A DNA stretch of 64,000 nucleotides from Carboxylicivirga sp. Its GTDB lineage: Bacteria > Bacteroidota > Bacteroidia > Bacteroidales > Marinilabiliaceae. The notes beneath the pieces are model-generated. The model did no database searches, was not told the DNA's origin, and worked only from the letters and a program-made list of their open reading frames with translations. Positions 63,818 through 64,000 of the stretch are shown here, one piece after another. The stretch is taken from the NCBI GenBank assembly GCA_025210475.1, contig JAOARW010000053.1:248001-312000 (forward strand). Reading direction: 5' to 3'. The number at the start of each line of letters is the position of its first letter. The first letter of the stretch is position 1. The position numbers and the translations under genes are program-made.

Positions 63818-64000
63818 ATGAAAACTTATAGAGATTTGATTGTGTGGCAAAAAGGAATGGACTTGGTAGAGCAGGTGTATGAAGTATCAAAACATTTTCC
63901 AGCAGAGGAGTTGTATTGTTTAACTCAACAGATTAGGCGATGTGTTATTTCTGTCCCCTCGAATATTGCAGAAGGTTATGGTCGTAATCACACAAAAGAT
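63818..64000 (+). CDS. Four-helix-bundle protein (S23 type), copy 2, 3' partial
   Basis: 61 codons from the ATG at 63818 to the window end, with no stop. MKTYRDLIVWQKGMDLVEQ, QIRRCVISVPSNIAEG match the S23 family and copy 1 at 61976. It is in the same orientation directly after hisA. Too incomplete to judge whether pairing repeats also flank it. Confidence 0.9.
   Translation, partial: MKTYRDLIVWQKGMDLVEQVYEVSKHFPAEELYCLTQQIRRCVISVPSNIAEGYGRNHTKD

Noticed and set aside
54491..64000. CRISPR array interpretation of the intergenic repeats
   Set aside because: Units are 7 bases, degenerate and tandem without unique spacers of constant length, and no cas genes are present.
1..64000. tRNA or rRNA genes
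   Set aside because: No tRNA-like cloverleaf motif or rRNA segment was noticed on either strand by eye; a tRNAscan or Infernal run would be decisive.

Overview
The window looks like chromosomal DNA of an AT-rich marine or anaerobic member of the Bacteroidetes, probably near the Marinilabiliales/Prolixibacteraceae. This is inference from gene content, with no rRNA to confirm it. The signs are a SpoIIE phosphatase behind a two-component-type propeller, a DUF6089 barrel, the cluster CBS protein / BamA-like / nadK / DUF6089 / uppS / bamA / three ompH / murI, an NtrC-like regulator with GAFTSA, and few Shine-Dalgarno sites. HydF and a 2-oxoacid:ferredoxin oxidoreductase suggest ferredoxin-linked, at least facultatively anaerobic metabolism. 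There are no tRNA or rRNA genes, CRISPR arrays, phage genes or intact IS elements.

Layout. 1-7377 (+): SpoIIE sensor phosphatase (5' cut), a small unknown, hydF, and a three-domain acyl-activating enzyme/ACP/acyltransferase. 7380-17181 (-): hybrid-free histidine kinase, unknown, aspartase-family lyase, NtrC-like regulator, Ppx/GppA, Na+-type ABC exporter pair, small haem-like membrane protein, CHAD protein. 17282-21159 (+): CotH-like secreted protein, NAD(P)-binding epimerase, then a SAM riboswitch with terminator in front of aspartokinase. 21288-30511: nitrogen island; glnK-amtB and a porin on the minus strand diverge from gltB-gltD across a 687-base control region carrying two similar dyads. 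30841-35377: lipoprotein, Dabb protein, udk, exonuclease, hydrolase, pdxJ. 35546-45584 (+): envelope-assembly cluster. 45623-52635: gamma carbonic anhydrase, korAB, TetR regulator, SulP transporter with beta carbonic anhydrase. 53063-64000 (+): trpEGDCFBA, purU, a TlpA-like thioredoxin, hisH, hisA, and two four-helix-bundle (S23-type) genes, the second cut by the window end.

Most notable observations. (1) The trp operon has a complete ribosome-type attenuator: a 20-residue leader peptide with two adjacent Trp codons, a terminator, and a mutually exclusive antiterminator. (2) Nearly all long spacers between the trp/his-region genes, plus the gltB-gltD and murI spacers, are built of degenerate 7-base tandem repeats of several word families (AGCTnnn, TCGGACT, GAGnnnn, AGTAGnn, GGCAGAA, GCAC-type). 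They resemble the heptanucleotide STRR repeats known from cyanobacteria. (3) One S23-type gene is enclosed by arms of these repeats that can pair over 20 bases, recalling 23S rRNA intervening sequences; the right arm supplies the first codons of hisH. (4) Two CCCC/GGGG dyads spaced about five helical turns apart lie between the porin/glnK/amtB genes and gltBD.
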